This document shows, piece after piece, positions 31,119 through 31,840 of a DNA stretch of 31,840 nucleotides. Within the stretch, counting starts at the first letter, position 1; every line of letters starts with the position of its first letter. The notes under the pieces were generated by a model. That model had not been told where the DNA came from, did not search any database, and saw only the letters and a program-made list of their open reading frames with translations. Source of the DNA: an uncultured Collinsella sp. (GTDB taxonomy: Bacteria; Actinomycetota; Coriobacteriia; Coriobacteriales; Coriobacteriaceae); the NCBI GenBank assembly GCA_902494765.1, contig CABUUK010000020.1:1-31840 (forward strand). Reading direction: 5' to 3'. The translations under genes were made by a program, and so were the position numbers.

Positions 31119-31742
31119 CTATCGAATGAAGTTGGTCGTTGCGCGATCTGCCTCGGGCGCGTTGATACCGGCGGCTTGTCCCGCCTCGATGCAGCGCAGG
31201 AGCCAAGCCATGTTTTTGCCGATGTTTCGCATGGTGGCAAGGCCCTCGGCATCCCCATCGGCGTCGCCGGGCACGCGGCCAAACACGTTGTTCCAGTAGG
31301 TGGAAGCAACCACGGGCATTTGGTTGATGGTGAAGTACTTGTTGAGCACGTCGAAGGTCGTCGACGTACCGCCGCGACGGGCGACGGCGACGGCAGCGCC
31401 CGGCTTGTGTGCAAAGGCTTTGCCTCCGGCATAGAATACGCGATCGAGGGCCGAGAGGATGCGTCCGCTGGGATGCGCATAGTAGACAGGTGAGCCAAAG
31501 ACAAAGCCATCTGCCTGCTCGGCGGCAGCGATGAGCTCGTTCACCACGTCGTCGTCAAAGGTGCAGCGACCGCCAAGTTTGCCACACTGGCCGCAACCGA
31601 TGCAATCGCGAATGGGCTTGGCGCCCAGCTGAAACGCCTCGGTATCAATGCCTTCGGCAATGAGCTGCTCGGCGACTTCGGCGAGTGCGCGGGCGGTGTT
31701 GCCGTTTGCCTTGGGGCTGCCATTGACCAAAAGAACCTTCAT
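31119..31742 (-). CDS. NAD(P)H-dependent FMN reductase (flavodoxin-fold iron-sulfur flavoprotein-like)
   Basis: This 207-aa protein has a flavodoxin-like fold: KVLLVNGSPKANGNT (phosphate-binding loop, 2-16), CIGCGQCGKLGGRC (about 47-60), GFVFGSPVYYAHPSGRI (about 80-96), and FAHKPGAAVAVARRGGTSTT. Such proteins reduce FMN or quinones with NAD(P)H; the Cys cluster resembles iron-sulfur flavoproteins, though an Fe-S cluster is not certain. GGGAG lies at good spacing before the ATG at 31742; the adjacent GTG at 31745 is too close. It is just upstream of the ArsC-like gene, so both probably share a transcript. The substrate is unknown. Confidence 0.85.
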   Translation of the reverse strand: MKVLLVNGSPKANGNTARALAEVAEQLIAEGIDTEAFQLGAKPIRDCIGCGQCGKLGGRCTFDDDVVNELIAAAEQADGFVFGSPVYYAHPSGRILSALDRVFYAGGKAFAHKPGAAVAVARRGGTSTTFDVLNKYFTINQMPVVASTYWNNVFGRVPGDADGDAEGLATMRNIGKNMAWLLRCIEAGQAAGINAPEADRATTNFIR

Positions 31743-31813
31743 CACAAACTCCCTCTGCTTTTGGTGACTTCTGCAGAGGATTATCGCACGAGAGGGTAGA
31801 TGGCGTGGGGCGC

Positions 31814-31840
31814 GATGTGAAACGGCTTGTGTTTCACATC
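31814..31840. repeat. 10-bp dyad at the window end
   Basis: GATGTGAAAC (31814-31823) and GTTTCACATC (31831-31840) pair perfectly around a 7-nt loop. The dyad reaches the last base, so its full extent and role (terminator or operator) are unknown. Confidence 0.45.

Overview
This 31.8-kb window looks like chromosomal DNA of a Gram-positive gut actinobacterium of the class Coriobacteriia, most likely Collinsella or a close relative. The reasons are high GC in coding DNA, strong Shine-Dalgarno sites (AAGGAG/GGAGG), the mix of small housekeeping, transport and RNA-modification genes, and short GGGAC-rich palindromes between genes. The genus is inferred from the style of the proteins and DNA, not from a marker gene. 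No prophage, integrase, transposase, CRISPR array, rRNA or tRNA was found. The window is mostly core or soft-core genome.

Layout. 1-5.6 kb: trmO-type tRNA methyltransferase, a MalY/PatB-type C-S lyase, a flavin-binding PPOX protein, and a large membrane hybrid histidine kinase with extracellular solute-binding domains that is broken by one in-frame amber codon. 5.7-9.2 kb: a two-TM potassium-channel-like protein, a LOG-family nucleoside-monophosphate phosphoribohydrolase, a divergent ClC channel, and a tandemly duplicated EamA transporter. 9.4-11.5 kb: an operon read leftward of GntR/YtrA-type regulator, ABC ATPase and ABC-2 permease, with a dyad operator on its promoter. 11.5-11.75 kb: three palindromic units at a period of about 80 bp. 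11.9-15.1 kb: prfC (RF3), then a VUT/YhhQ-type (queuosine precursor) transporter with an SDR oxidoreductase behind it. The leader of this pair can fold into an H-type pseudoknot.

15.1-19.3 kb: ung, a second EamA transporter divergent from a LysR regulator, and a MATE exporter. 19.3-22.9 kb: a repeat-derived palindrome, rlmA, a four-TM small membrane protein, a 47-aa single-TM peptide, rsmJ, a Cys-rich small protein and a GNAT acetyltransferase, the last two divergent around a dyad. 23.1-28.8 kb: a TetM-like ribosomal-protection GTPase, an AAA ATPase preceded by three helically phased GGTATAA boxes, and a short UvrA-like protein whose start overlaps the ATPase gene. 28.8-31.8 kb, read leftward: trmL with an internal insertion, a CobW-family GTPase, a Spx/ArsC-like protein without its catalytic cysteine, and a flavodoxin-fold NAD(P)H:FMN reductase.

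Themes. RNA modification and translation are over-represented (trmO, rlmA, rsmJ, trmL, prfC, a probable queuosine-precursor transporter, a TetM-like GTPase). Several genes share an ACAAT-type -10 box about 35-47 nt before the start codon. The most unusual material is non-coding: the triple palindrome at 11522-11741, the two-copy promoter-proximal repeat at 5668 and 19335, the phased boxes at 25134-25164 and the candidate leader pseudoknot at 13598-13640.
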